A stretch of 64,000 nt of DNA from positions 1 to 64,000 of the forward strand of contig NZ_JBHWLR010000013.1 in NCBI RefSeq assembly GCF_042731755.1, in the 5' to 3' direction. This DNA comes from Promicromonospora sp042731755 (lineage in GTDB: Bacteria > Actinomycetota > Actinomycetes > Actinomycetales > Cellulomonadaceae). How positions within the stretch are numbered: the first letter of the stretch is position 1; each line of letters begins with the position of its first letter. The notes under the pieces were generated by a model. That model was given only the letters and a program-made list of their open reading frames with translations. It ran no database searches and had not been told where the DNA came from. Below, in pieces: positions 1 through 8,163 of the stretch. Position numbers and translations under genes: made by a program.

Positions 1-1
1 C

Positions 2-1033
2 GCCCCGCCCGTACCGAGCGCCCCGGTCTCCCGGGTGCGCCCCGGTGCGGAGTCCCGTCCGACGCCGAGCACCCCGCCGCGGCTCGCCGCGAACCGGTCC
101 TCACTGGGCGGGACGAGCACGCCGGCCCGCGCCGAGGCCCCCGCCGAGCCGGCACCCGCCCCGGCCCCGGCGCCCGCCCCGTCGGTGCGTCGTCGCTCGC
201 GCACCGACCGGTTCGCGGCCTCCAGCCAGCCGGACGAGCCGGCACCGGGCTACCCGGCGTCCGGCCCGACGCCGTCCGCCGACGCGCCCTACGCGCCGCC
301 GCCGCCCCCCGCGCCGCAGCCGGCCGAGGAGAACCTGTGGCAGCCCGCGCCGTACGACGAGGCGCCCGCCTACGCCGCCGCGCCCGAGCCGGAGACGCCC
401 GACTTCGAGATCACCCGGCCCCGCTACGAGCGCGAGCCCGCCTACCAGTCCGAGTCGTCGTTCGCGCCCGCGGGCGCCGCACCCGCGTACGACTACTCCG
501 CCGAGGCCTCCGGCTACGGTGACCAGGGCGGCTACGGTTACGGCGAGCAGCCCGGCTACCAGTCGCCCTACGCCGACGGCCCGGCGCCGGTCGTGGTGGA
601 GCAGAGCCCGTGGGAGTCCGGCGGCTACCTGGCCGGACCCGACGACGGCTACGGGCAGACGTCGTTCGCCACCGACCCGTACCCGTCGAGCGCCCCCGAG
701 GCGCCGGCCCGCCCGGTGCCGCCGGGCGAGAGCATCCGGGCCAGCACCCCGATGCTGTTCGAGGAGGAGGACGACCCCGACCTGGAGGCGCTGGCCCGCA
801 GCATCGGCATGCCCACCCGGATCGTGTGGTCGCGCCCGCGGCGCAACCAGCACTTCGAGGCGATGCTCCTGCCGGACGGCGCCATCGAGCTGGCCAACGG
901 CGCCCGGTACCGGCACCCGGACTCGGCCGCCACCGCGGCCTCGGGCTCGTACACCGCGGACGGCTGGAGCGTGTGGCGCATCGGCGACACCGGCCCCACC
1001 CTCGTGGAGGAGTTCTCCCGCCGGTTCGCCTGA
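2..1033 (+). CDS. Proline-rich protein with C-terminal RAMA-like domain (5' end outside window)
   Basis: The reading frame is open from the first bases of the window, so the GTG at 35 need not be the start and the gene probably begins upstream. About 250 visible residues are low-complexity, rich in Pro, Ala, Glu and Tyr (many PAP, EPAY and GYG runs) and probably disordered. The last 85 or so residues are globular. They carry LLPDGAIEL, GARYRHPDSAATAASG and DGWSVWRI, the pattern of RAMA/DUF4357-like domains, small modules found with restriction and modification proteins and as nucleic-acid-associated domains in actinobacteria. The domain call is by eye and the function is unknown. The gene converges on the lacI-type gene, with stop codons 7 nt apart. 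Confidence 0.6.
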   Translation, partial: APPVPSAPVSRVRPGAESRPTPSTPPRLAANRSSLGGTSTPARAEAPAEPAPAPAPAPAPSVRRRSRTDRFAASSQPDEPAPGYPASGPTPSADAPYAPPPPPAPQPAEENLWQPAPYDEAPAYAAAPEPETPDFEITRPRYEREPAYQSESSFAPAGAAPAYDYSAEASGYGDQGGYGYGEQPGYQSPYADGPAPVVVEQSPWESGGYLAGPDDGYGQTSFATDPYPSSAPEAPARPVPPGESIRASTPMLFEEEDDPDLEALARSIGMPTRIVWSRPRRNQHFEAMLLPDGAIELANGARYRHPDSAATAASGSYTADGWSVWRIGDTGPTLVEEFSRRFA

Positions 1034-1039
1034 GCCTGC

Positions 1040-2059
1040 TCAGCCCGAGGCGCGCACCACGAGCTCGGGCACGAAGGTCGCCGACCCGCCCGTGGTCCCG
1101 CCGTCGAGCTCGGCGAGGAGCAGCCGCGCCATCGCGTCGGCCATGTCCTCGACGGGCTGACGCACCGTGGTGAGCGGGGGATGGGCCTGCGCGGCGACGC
1201 TCGAGTCGTCGAACCCCACCACGGCGACGTCCCGGGGCACGTCCCGGCCGGCGGAGCGCAGGGCGGTGGAGACGCCGTCCGCCATCAGGTCGTTCGCGGC
1301 GAAGACCCCGTCGACGTCCGGCCGGGCGGCCAGCAGCGCCCGGGCCGCGGCCTCGCCGCCTGGGCGCGTGAAGTCGGCCGGGACCACCTCGGGCTCGCGC
1401 AGGCCCGCGGCGCGCACCCCGTCCAGGAACCCCTGCAGCCGCTCGTGCCCGAACGGCGCGTCGGCGGGCCCGGCGACCACCGCGAGCCGGGTGCGCCCGG
1501 ACCGGGCGAGGTGCTCGGCGGCCAGCCGCCCGCCGGCGGCCTGGTCCAGGTCGACCCAGGCGACGTCCGGCACGGTGGTGCGGGTCGAGAGCACCAGCGG
1601 CACGGCGAGGCCGGCGAGCCGCGCGGGCAGCGGGTCGGCCGAGCTGGACGTGATGAGCAGGACGCCGTCGACGTGCCCCTGCCGCACGTACCGCACCACC
1701 TGGTCGTGGGCGGGCGGGTCGGCCGGGATGATCGCGAGGTGGATGTCGCGCGGCCGCAGCACCGCCTGCGCCCCCGCCGTCACGCGGCCCACGTACGGGT
1801 CGGTGAAGAGGCGTTCGAGGAACGGCAGCGGCGAACGCTGCTCGGGCGGCTCGGAGACGACGAGCGCGACCGAGCCCGTGCGGCGGGTCACGAGCGACCG
1901 GGCCGCGAGGTTCGGCACGTAGCCGGTCTCGTCGATCGCCCGGCGCACGACCTCGACGATCCCGGGATCGACGGTGGACACCCCGTTGATCACCCGCGAC
2001 ACGGTCGCCCGGGACACCCCGGCGACGGAGGCGACGACCTCCAGGGTAGGACGCTGCAC
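1040..2059 (-). CDS. LacI-family transcriptional regulator (CelR-like)
   Basis: A 339-residue regulator. The N-terminus is a LacI helix-turn-helix (TLEVVASVAGVSRATVSRVI) followed by the hinge region, then a periplasmic-binding-protein-like sugar domain ending in FDDSSVAAQAHPPLTTVRQP. I chose the GTG at 2059 because the HTH begins three residues later. A longer reading would run into the hairpin at 2080-2136. It lies downstream of and co-oriented with the GH16 glucanase gene, whose promoter carries a near-perfect palindrome centred on GAGCGCTC. CelR regulators of cellulolytic actinobacteria bind sites of that kind and are released by small glucan oligosaccharides. Control of the glucanase by this protein is therefore likely but inferred. 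Confidence 0.85.
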   Translation of the reverse strand: MQRPTLEVVASVAGVSRATVSRVINGVSTVDPGIVEVVRRAIDETGYVPNLAARSLVTRRTGSVALVVSEPPEQRSPLPFLERLFTDPYVGRVTAGAQAVLRPRDIHLAIIPADPPAHDQVVRYVRQGHVDGVLLITSSSADPLPARLAGLAVPLVLSTRTTVPDVAWVDLDQAAGGRLAAEHLARSGRTRLAVVAGPADAPFGHERLQGFLDGVRAAGLREPEVVPADFTRPGGEAAARALLAARPDVDGVFAANDLMADGVSTALRSAGRDVPRDVAVVGFDDSSVAAQAHPPLTTVRQPVEDMADAMARLLLAELDGGTTGGSATFVPELVVRASG

Positions 2060-2079
2060 CCGCCCTTTATACCCCTCGT

Positions 2080-2136
2080 CGAGTGCTGGGTATCTGCGGC
2101 CCGCAGGCTGCGAACTCGACAGATACCCAGCACTCA
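2080..2136 (-). terminator. Large hairpin between glucanase and lacI-type gene
   Basis: Two 16-nt arms (2081-2096 and 2120-2135) are perfectly complementary around a 23-nt loop. It follows the glucanase stop codon and precedes the regulator, so it should end glucanase transcription. The right arm read on the minus strand starts CCGTTGAGTGCTGGGT, a 16-mer that recurs in the hairpin at 42990-43006. Confidence 0.75.
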
Positions 2137-2149
2137 ACGGGTGAGTGGG

Positions 2150-3832
2150 TTACTGGTAGACGCGGACGTAGTCGACGAGCATGCGGGACGGGAACGGGGT
2201 GCTCGCGTCCGGCGGACCCGGCCAGTCACCGCCCACCGCGAGGTTGAGGATCAGGTAGAACTCGTGGTCGTAGACCCACGGCCCGCGGGTGGACTCCACG
2301 GTGTCCTTGTCGGCGTAGAACACGTCGCGGCCGTCGAGCGAGAACTGGATGCCCTCGCTGTCCCACTCGGCGGCCCAGGTGTGGAAGCCGTCCGAGATCT
2401 TCGAGCCGTCGGGCAGGGTGTACGCCCCGCCGTAGCCGCCACCGCCGTTGTACGCCGGGGCGTGCAGGGTGGAGTGGGCCTGGGTCGGGTTCTGGCCGAT
2501 GAACTCCATGATGTCGATCTCCCCGTTGTACGGCCACGGGCGGCCGTCCAGGAAGTCGGAGCCCATCATCCAGAACGCGGGCCACAGGCCGCGGCCCTCC
2601 GGCACCTTCACGCGCGCCTCGAACCGGCCGTACTGCGCGTGGAACTTGTTCGACGTGTTCATGCGGTGCGACGTGTACTGCCGCCCGTCCCGGTCCTCCC
2701 GTCGGGCCTCCAGCACGAAGTTGCCCTGGCCGTCCTGGAACCCGTTGCCGCTGGGGGTGTAGACCTGCTGCTCGTTGTTGGCGGGCAGGCCCGCGTCGAT
2801 GGTCCACCTCGAGCCGTCCGCGGGGGTGCCGGCCGCGCCGTTGAACTCGTCGCTCCACACCAGGTCGAGGTCGTCGAAGTCGGGGTCGGCGGGCTCGGCC
2901 GGGGGCGCGGTGGGCGCCCCGCCTGTGCCGTAGACCTGGAACTCCCAGAGCGAGTAGCCGTAGGGGCCGCTCCGGTCGCGCAGGTGCACGCGCACGTGCC
3001 GGCCGTCGGCGTCGAGCGGGATGGTCTGCTTGAAGCCGGTGCCGTTCGTGGTGGTGTGCACGGTGCGCCACGTCGAGCCGTTGTCCGAGACCTCGATGTC
3101 GAACGCCGTCGCGAACGCCGGGTCCCACTGCAGCACGACGCTGCTGATGTGCGCGGCCGCCCCCAGGTCGACGGCGATCCAGCCCTCGTCGACCCAGCCC
3201 GTGTCGGGGCTGACGGCCCAGCGGCTGGCCGGGTCGAGGTCGAAGGCCTTGTCGGGGCCGCAGAGCCAGCAGGTGCCGTCGTTCTGCGAGCTGGAGGCGC
3301 TGCCCTGCTTGCCGTAGGAGAGCAGCGAGGTGTCGGTGGGCGTCCCGCCCCCGGTGCCGAACACCTGCAGCTCCCACAGCGAGACGCCCCACTGGGTGGC
3401 GCGCTGGGTGACCCACAGGCGCAGGTAGCGCCCGGTGCCGTCGACGTCGAGGTTCTGGTCCCCGCCGGCGCCGGTGGTGGTCGAGTAGATCGTGGACCAC
3501 GCCGCACCGTCGGCGGACGTCTCGATCCGGAAGCCGGACGCGTACGCCGTCTCCCAGTCGAGGACGACCCGGTCGATCGCCTGGACGGAGCCCAGGTCGA
3601 CGCGGATCCACTGGTTGTCGGCGGCGGCGCTGGACCAGCGGGTGCCGGGGTCGCCGTCGACGGCGGCGGCGCCGGTGCTCCAGTCGAACTCGGTGCTGGA
3701 GGTGGTGACCGCCCGGCCCTGGGAGAGCGGTTCGGCGGCGGCTGATGCGGTGGTGACCTGGGTGATCGCACCCAGGACGAGCAGGGCCGCGGCGGTGGTC
3801 GCCGCCGCGAGCGTGCGGACGTGTCTGCGCAT
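2150..3832 (-). CDS. Secreted GH16 endo-beta-1,3-glucanase with two F5/8C (CBM32-like) modules
   Basis: A 560-residue secreted glycoside hydrolase. The ATG at 3832 follows an AAGGAG ribosome site and begins a signal peptide (MRRHVRTLAAATT... to about residue 32). Two discoidin/F5-8C-type carbohydrate-binding modules follow, at roughly residues 34-160 and 170-305, each with the WIRVDLG or WIAVDLG strand and a closing LWE(L/F)QV(F/Y)GTGG. The catalytic domain (about 325-560) has the GH16 signature EIDIME, giving nucleophile E438, D440 and acid/base E443, and the PAFWMMGSD strand. The family cleaves beta-1,3 or mixed-linkage glucans such as laminarin and fungal wall glucan. The promoter holds a CelR-like operator. 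The exact substrate cannot be read from sequence. Confidence 0.9.
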   Translation of the reverse strand: MRRHVRTLAAATTAAALLVLGAITQVTTASAAAEPLSQGRAVTTSSTEFDWSTGAAAVDGDPGTRWSSAAADNQWIRVDLGSVQAIDRVVLDWETAYASGFRIETSADGAAWSTIYSTTTGAGGDQNLDVDGTGRYLRLWVTQRATQWGVSLWELQVFGTGGGTPTDTSLLSYGKQGSASSSQNDGTCWLCGPDKAFDLDPASRWAVSPDTGWVDEGWIAVDLGAAAHISSVVLQWDPAFATAFDIEVSDNGSTWRTVHTTTNGTGFKQTIPLDADGRHVRVHLRDRSGPYGYSLWEFQVYGTGGAPTAPPAEPADPDFDDLDLVWSDEFNGAAGTPADGSRWTIDAGLPANNEQQVYTPSGNGFQDGQGNFVLEARREDRDGRQYTSHRMNTSNKFHAQYGRFEARVKVPEGRGLWPAFWMMGSDFLDGRPWPYNGEIDIMEFIGQNPTQAHSTLHAPAYNGGGGYGGAYTLPDGSKISDGFHTWAAEWDSEGIQFSLDGRDVFYADKDTVESTRGPWVYDHEFYLILNLAVGGDWPGPPDASTPFPSRMLVDYVRVYQ

Positions 3833-3870
3833 GTGACGTGCTCCTTCGAACGTCGGTCTGGCACGTTGAG

Positions 3871-3898
3871 CCATCTGAGAGAGCGCTCTCTGAGATGG
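3871..3898. promoter_or_regulatory. CelR/LacI-type operator upstream of glucanase
   Basis: A 28-bp inverted repeat with only one mismatched pair. Its perfect 14-bp core AGAGAGCGCTCTCT (3878-3891) lies 39 nt and more upstream of the glucanase start. The GAGCGCTC centre matches operators of CelR regulators. It is the natural candidate site for the LacI-type protein encoded at 1040-2059. Confidence 0.75.
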
Positions 3899-3967
3899 TC
3901 GCGGACATTCCGGACCCTGGTCAAGGCTTTCGACGAAGTTTGCTGACCGACCTGTAAGTGAAGGGGC

Positions 3968-4927
3968 CTAGGGCCGGACGACGACCTTGCCGAACTGTCC
4001 GCCCTCGTCCAGCCGCGCCAGGCCCTCGGCGGCCTTCGCGAGCGGCACCTCGGCGTCGATCACCGGGCGCACGCCCGTCCGCGCGCAGAACCGGGCGAGC
4101 GCGCCCAGGTCCTCCCGCGAGCCCATGGTGACGCCCTGGACCCGGATCTCCTGGAAGAAGATGCGGGTCAGCTCGGCCGGGGGAGCGTCGCCCGACGTCG
4201 CGCCGCAGACCAGCACCGAGCCGCCCGGCCGCACCGAGCGGATCGAGTGCGCCCACGTGGCCTGACCCACCGACTCGAGCACCGCGTCGACCCGAGCCGG
4301 CAGCCGGGCCCCGGTCTCGACGGCGCCCGCCGCGCCCAGCGCGACGGCCCGCTCCCGCTTCTCGGCGGAGCGCGACGTCACCCAGACCTCCAGGCCGGCC
4401 GCCGCGCCCAGCACGACCGCCGCCGTCGCGAGCCCGCCGCCCGCGCCCTGCACCAGGACGCGGTCGCCCGGCGTCAGGCCGCCCTGCGTGAACAGCATGG
4501 TGTACGCGGTGAGCCACGCCGTCGGCAGGCACGCGGCCTCCTCGAACGACAGCTCGGCGGGCTTCGGCACCAGGTTCGCGGTGGGCACCGCGACCCGCTC
4601 GGCGAGGGTCCCGGGGTAGCGCTCCGAGAGGAGCGAGCGGGGTTCCTTCGGCCCGACGCCGTGGCCGTCGGCCCCGATCACGCCGTGCACGATCACCTCG
4701 GACCCGTCCGGGGCCACCCCTGCGGCGTCGGTGCCCAGGATCATCGGGAGCTGCTGCTCCCGCAGGCCCACGCCGCGCAGAGACCACAGGTCGTGATGGT
4801 TCAGGGACGCCGCCCGGATGTCCACGGTGGTCCAGTGCTCGGGGGTCTCCGGCTCGGGTCGCTCGCCCACCTCCAGGCCGTCGAGCGGGCTGTCGGGCGA
4901 GAAGCGGGTCACGTAGGCGGCAAGCAT
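3968..4927 (-). CDS. Zinc-binding-dehydrogenase-family (MDR) oxidoreductase
   Basis: A 319-residue medium-chain dehydrogenase/reductase. The N-terminal GroES-like part has SLNHHDLWSLRGVG and the later TLAERVAVP. The Rossmann part has VLVQGAGGGLATAAVVLG (NADPH-binding loop) and the closing GGQFGKVVVRP. The structural-zinc cysteine cluster of classical alcohol dehydrogenases is absent, so it is closer to the quinone-oxidoreductase or zinc-lacking branch. The substrate is unknown. TAGGTT lies exactly 6 nt before the ATG at 4927, which suggests a leaderless transcript. That hexamer overlaps the terminator palindrome of the VOC gene. Confidence 0.8.
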   Translation of the reverse strand: MLAAYVTRFSPDSPLDGLEVGERPEPETPEHWTTVDIRAASLNHHDLWSLRGVGLREQQLPMILGTDAAGVAPDGSEVIVHGVIGADGHGVGPKEPRSLLSERYPGTLAERVAVPTANLVPKPAELSFEEAACLPTAWLTAYTMLFTQGGLTPGDRVLVQGAGGGLATAAVVLGAAAGLEVWVTSRSAEKRERAVALGAAGAVETGARLPARVDAVLESVGQATWAHSIRSVRPGGSVLVCGATSGDAPPAELTRIFFQEIRVQGVTMGSREDLGALARFCARTGVRPVIDAEVPLAKAAEGLARLDEGGQFGKVVVRP

Positions 4928-4933
4928 CCGTTC

Positions 4934-4939
4934 AACCTA
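4934..4939 (-). promoter_or_regulatory. Putative -10 element (TAGGTT), leaderless start
   Basis: TAGGTT followed by GAACGG and the ATG at 4927. The spacing places transcription start at the start codon. It overlaps the left edge of the 4936-4967 palindrome. Confidence 0.5.
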
Positions 4940-4967
4940 CCTGGCCCGCCGCGGCGGGCCAGGTAGG
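4936..4967. terminator. Perfect 32-bp palindrome (terminator of VOC gene)
   Basis: The 32 bases equal their own reverse complement (core GGCCCGCCGCGGCGGGCC). It lies 18 nt beyond the VOC gene's stop codon. There is no U-tract, as is usual in high-GC actinobacteria. Confidence 0.7.
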
Positions 4968-4984
4968 CGGGGACGAACGGAAGA

Positions 4985-5422
4985 TCACCCGGCGGACTGC
5001 TCCGTCCCGATGTCGAACATCCAGGAGATCCCGAACTTGTCGGTGAGCGCCCCGTAGTAGTCGCCCCAGGGCGCGAGCTCGAGCGGCTGGCCCGGGGTCG
5101 CGCCGTCGGACAGCTTCTCGTAGGCGCCCTTGATGTAGTCGTGGTCGTCCGGGCCGCCGGTCAGGGAGACGGTGACACCGCTGGTGGGCGCCACATACTC
5201 CATGAACGACGGCGTGTCGGCCGCCATGATCGTGAGGTTGCCCGGGGCGTCGAGCTGCCCGTGCATGACGAGGGCCTTGTCCTCGTCGGGGGTCGGCATA
5301 CCCTCCATGGGGTTCTCGCCGAAGGTGCTGACGGTGAGCTCGCCGCCGAGCACGGACCGGTAGAAGTCCAGGGCATCCTTGGCCTCGGACTTGAAGCTGA
5401 GGTACGGATTGAGCTTTGCCAT
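4985..5422 (-). CDS. VOC-family (glyoxalase/PhnB-like) protein
   Basis: A 145-residue protein of the PhnB/3-demethylubiquinone-methyltransferase-like branch of the vicinal oxygen chelate fold. Visible signatures are LNPYLSFKSEAKDALDFYRS at the N-terminus, GGELTVSTFGENP, the strand LTIMAADT and the closing WGDYYGALTDKFGISWMFDI. Members are often annotated as glyoxalase or bleomycin-resistance-like, but most have no known substrate. The ATG at 5422 is preceded by TAGCGT at exactly 6 nt, so the transcript is probably leaderless. A strong hairpin follows the gene. Confidence 0.85.
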   Translation of the reverse strand: MAKLNPYLSFKSEAKDALDFYRSVLGGELTVSTFGENPMEGMPTPDEDKALVMHGQLDAPGNLTIMAADTPSFMEYVAPTSGVTVSLTGGPDDHDYIKGAYEKLSDGATPGQPLELAPWGDYYGALTDKFGISWMFDIGTEQSAG

Positions 5423-5428
5423 ACGGCC

Positions 5429-5434
5429 ACGCTA
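5429..5434 (-). promoter_or_regulatory. Putative -10 element (TAGCGT), leaderless start
   Basis: TAGCGT-GGCCGT-ATG read on the minus strand places the transcription start at the A of the VOC gene's ATG. Confidence 0.55.
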
Positions 5435-5462
5435 AGCCTGTGTCCGACGGCGCGCGCGACGG

Positions 5463-6749
5463 TTACCCGAGGAACTCGCTCACCATGGGGCCGATCTGGT
5501 CCGCCTCGACCAGGAACCCGTCGTGCCCCACGTCGCTCGTCACGATCCGCAGCGACTCCGCCTGCGGGATCCAGCGGGCCAGCCGCGCGGACTGGGCGGG
5601 CGGGAACAGCCGGTCGCTGTCCACCGCCACCACCAGGGTGCGCGCGGTGATCTGGCTCAGCGCATTCTCGACGCCGCCGCGGTCGCGGCCCAGGTCGTGC
5701 GACAGCATCGACTCGGTGAGCACCAGGTAGGAGTTGGCGTCGAACCGGCGCGCGAGCTTGTCGCCGTGGTGCTCCAGGTAGGACTGCACGGCGAACCGCC
5801 CGCCCGCGAACGGGTCCTCGCCGCCCTGCGGCAGGCGCCCGAAGCGCTGGTCGAGCTCGTAGCCCGTGCGGTACGTCGTGTGCGCGATCTGGCGGGCGAT
5901 GCCCAGGCCGGTGTGCGGGCCGTCGTCGTCGGCCGCGTCGTAGTAGTCGCCGTCGCGGAAGCGCGGGTCCACGCGGATCGCGGCGAGCTGCGGGTGCGCC
6001 CACGCGATCTGGTCCCCGCCGGTCTGCGCGGTGGTCGCGATCGCGGCGAGGTTGCGCACGGGGACACCGGACTCGGGCCCCAGCAGCGCCCACTCCAGCA
6101 CGCGGAGCCCGCCCATCGAGGCGCCGATCACGAGGTCCCACGACCGGATCCCGAGCTCCCGGGTCAGCGCGATCTCCACGGCCACCTGGTCGCGGGTCGT
6201 GATGTAGGGGAAGCGGCCGCCCCAGGGGCGCCCGTCGTCCGCCGTCGACGACGGCCCGGTCGTGCCCTGACAGCCCCCGAGCGCGTTGGGCGCCACCACG
6301 AAGTACCGGTCCGTGTCGATGGGCCGGCCGGGGCCGACCATCTGGCTCCACCACCCGGGGGTCACGTGCCCGGTCCCGGCCTCGCCGGTGACGTGCGAGT
6401 CGCCCGTGAGGGCGTGCAGCACGAGCACGGCGTTCGAGCCGTCGGCGTTCAGCGTGCCCCAGGTCTCGTAGGCCACGCGGACGGCGGGCAGGCGGCCGCC
6501 GGCCTCCAGCTCGAACGCGCCGACGTCGGCGAACTGCCGGCGCCCGGGGTCGTCACCCTCGCGCCACGCGCCGCTCGGCGGTACGGGCGGCTTGCTCCGG
6601 GCGCGCGAGGTCTCGACGGGTCCGGCCGGGCCGGGCGTGGCGACGTCGCCCCCGCCGTGCGTGTCCTCCCGCACGGAGAACGGGACGCTCGTGGTGCGGA
6701 TGCTCGGGTCAAGGGCACCGTGAGCGGCCTTCGGGGTGGTGACGGCCAT
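5463..6749 (-). CDS. metX: Homoserine O-acetyltransferase
   Basis: A 428-residue alpha/beta-hydrolase-fold acyltransferase that activates homoserine for methionine synthesis in the cytoplasm. The nucleophile elbow is GASMGG in LVIGASMGGLRVLEWAL. The acid is in VVAVDSDRLFPP and the histidine in TSDVGHDGFLVE. NALTGDSHVTGEAG... and GWWSQMVGPG, near the N-terminus, are MetX hallmarks. Family members are usually 370-390 residues. The extra length is an N-terminal tail of about 45 residues rich in Ser/Pro/Thr. AGGAGGAG sits 5 nt before the ATG. It lies downstream of metY, separated by a 15-bp hairpin, so the two form a direct-sulfhydrylation methionine pair, MetX feeding MetY. Confidence 0.93.
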   Translation of the reverse strand: MAVTTPKAAHGALDPSIRTTSVPFSVREDTHGGGDVATPGPAGPVETSRARSKPPVPPSGAWREGDDPGRRQFADVGAFELEAGGRLPAVRVAYETWGTLNADGSNAVLVLHALTGDSHVTGEAGTGHVTPGWWSQMVGPGRPIDTDRYFVVAPNALGGCQGTTGPSSTADDGRPWGGRFPYITTRDQVAVEIALTRELGIRSWDLVIGASMGGLRVLEWALLGPESGVPVRNLAAIATTAQTGGDQIAWAHPQLAAIRVDPRFRDGDYYDAADDDGPHTGLGIARQIAHTTYRTGYELDQRFGRLPQGGEDPFAGGRFAVQSYLEHHGDKLARRFDANSYLVLTESMLSHDLGRDRGGVENALSQITARTLVVAVDSDRLFPPAQSARLARWIPQAESLRIVTSDVGHDGFLVEADQIGPMVSEFLG

Positions 6750-6774
6750 GGCTCCTCCTGCGGCTCGGGGTGGT

Positions 6775-6808
6775 GGGCGGGCACCGGAGGGTTCTCCGGT
6801 GCCCGCCC
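6775..6808. terminator. 15-bp perfect stem between metY and metX
   Basis: Arms 6775-6789 and 6794-6808 are perfect complements around a GGTT loop. On the minus strand it sits after metY and before metX, so it may end most metY transcripts and make metX partly read-through dependent. Confidence 0.7.
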
Positions 6809-6825
6809 CGGGTACTGCGGGTGGA

Positions 6826-8163
6826 TCAGTCCGTCTCGCCGCCCAGGAGGTTCTTGGCGGCGGTGAAGCCGAGCTCCAGGTCGGCCAGGATGTCCTCCAC
6901 GTTCTCCAGGCCCACCGCGAGGCGGACCAGGCCGGGCGTCACGCCCGAGAGCGCCTGCTCGTCCGGCGTGAGCTGGGAGTGGGTGGTGGACGCGGGGTGG
7001 ATCACGAGCGAGCGGACGTCGCCGATGTTCGCCACGTTGGAGTGCAGCTGCAGGGCGGAGACGAAGGCCTGGCCGGCCTCGGTGCCGCCGTCGAGCTCGA
7101 AGGCGAGCACCGCGCCGGCGCCCTGCGGCGCGTACTTCTGGGCGTTGCCGTACCAGGGCGAGCTCTCCAGGCCCGCGTAGTGGACGCCGCGGACGTCGTC
7201 CCGGGCCTCCAGCCACTGAGCGACGTGCTGCGCGTTGGCGACGTGCCGCTCGACCCGCAGCGAGAGCGTCTCCAGGCCCTGGGCGAGCAGGAACGCGTTG
7301 AACGGGGAGATCGCCGCGCCGAGGTCGCGCAGGAGCTGCACCCGCGCCTTGAGCACGAACGCGAGGTTGGCGCCCAGCGCGCCGTCGACGCCGAGGTCGC
7401 GGGCGAACACCAGGCCGTTGTAGCTCGGGTCCGGCGTGTTGAAGCCGGGGAACCGCTCGGGGTCGGCCGCGAAGTCGAACCGGCCGCCGTCGACGATCAC
7501 GCCGCCGATCGCGCTGCCGTGGCCGCCCAGGTACTTGGTCGCCGAGTGCACCACGATGTCGGCGCCGTGCTCGAAGGGGCGGATGAGGTACGGCGTGGCG
7601 ACGGTGTTGTCCACGATCAGCGGGACGCCGGTCTCGTGGGCCACCGCGGCGACGCCCTCGATGTCGAGCACGTCGGAGCGCGGGTTCGGGATGGTCTCGC
7701 CGAAGAACGCCTTGGTGTCGGGGCGTGCCGCGGCGCGCCACGCGTCGAGGTCGTGCGGGTCGTCCACGAACGTGGTCTCGATGCCGAACTTGGGCAGCGT
7801 GTGGTGCAGCAGGTTGTAGGTGCCGCCGTACAGGCTCGCGGACGCCACGATGTGGTCGCCCGCCTGCGCCAGGTTGAGGATCGCGAGGGACTCGGCCGCC
7901 TGGCCGGACGCGACCAGCAGGGCGCCGACGCCGCCCTCCAGGCTGGCGATCCGGTCCTCGACGACCTGCTGCGTCGGGTTGCCGATGCGGGTGTAGATCG
8001 GGCCGAGGTCCTTCAGCGCGAACCGGTCCGCGGCGACCCCGGCGTCGGGGAACACGAACGACGTGGTCTGGTAGATCGGCAGGGCGCGGGCGCCCGTGGT
8101 GGGGTCCGGCTCCTGGCCGGCGTGGATCTGACGGGTCTCGAACGACCACTGGGGCTGAGTCAT
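6826..8163 (-). CDS. metY: O-acetylhomoserine sulfhydrylase (bifunctional OAH/OAS type)
   Basis: A 445-residue PLP enzyme of the Cys/Met metabolism family that makes homocysteine from O-acetylhomoserine and sulfide. It opens with WSFETRQIHAGQEPDPTTGA and IYQTTSFVF and has the PLP-lysine motif VVHSATKYLGGHGSAIGG. It closes with ARDDVRGVHYAGLESSPWY and SGVTPGLVRLAVGLENVEDI. The ATG at 8163 was chosen over an upstream start because AGGGAG lies at the right distance and the conserved start MTQPQWSFETRQ follows. The 170-nt leader carries a mini-ORF MTRRMCCC (8333-8359), suggesting control by cysteine supply. metX lies downstream. Confidence 0.93.
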   Translation of the reverse strand: MTQPQWSFETRQIHAGQEPDPTTGARALPIYQTTSFVFPDAGVAADRFALKDLGPIYTRIGNPTQQVVEDRIASLEGGVGALLVASGQAAESLAILNLAQAGDHIVASASLYGGTYNLLHHTLPKFGIETTFVDDPHDLDAWRAAARPDTKAFFGETIPNPRSDVLDIEGVAAVAHETGVPLIVDNTVATPYLIRPFEHGADIVVHSATKYLGGHGSAIGGVIVDGGRFDFAADPERFPGFNTPDPSYNGLVFARDLGVDGALGANLAFVLKARVQLLRDLGAAISPFNAFLLAQGLETLSLRVERHVANAQHVAQWLEARDDVRGVHYAGLESSPWYGNAQKYAPQGAGAVLAFELDGGTEAGQAFVSALQLHSNVANIGDVRSLVIHPASTTHSQLTPDEQALSGVTPGLVRLAVGLENVEDILADLELGFTAAKNLLGGETD

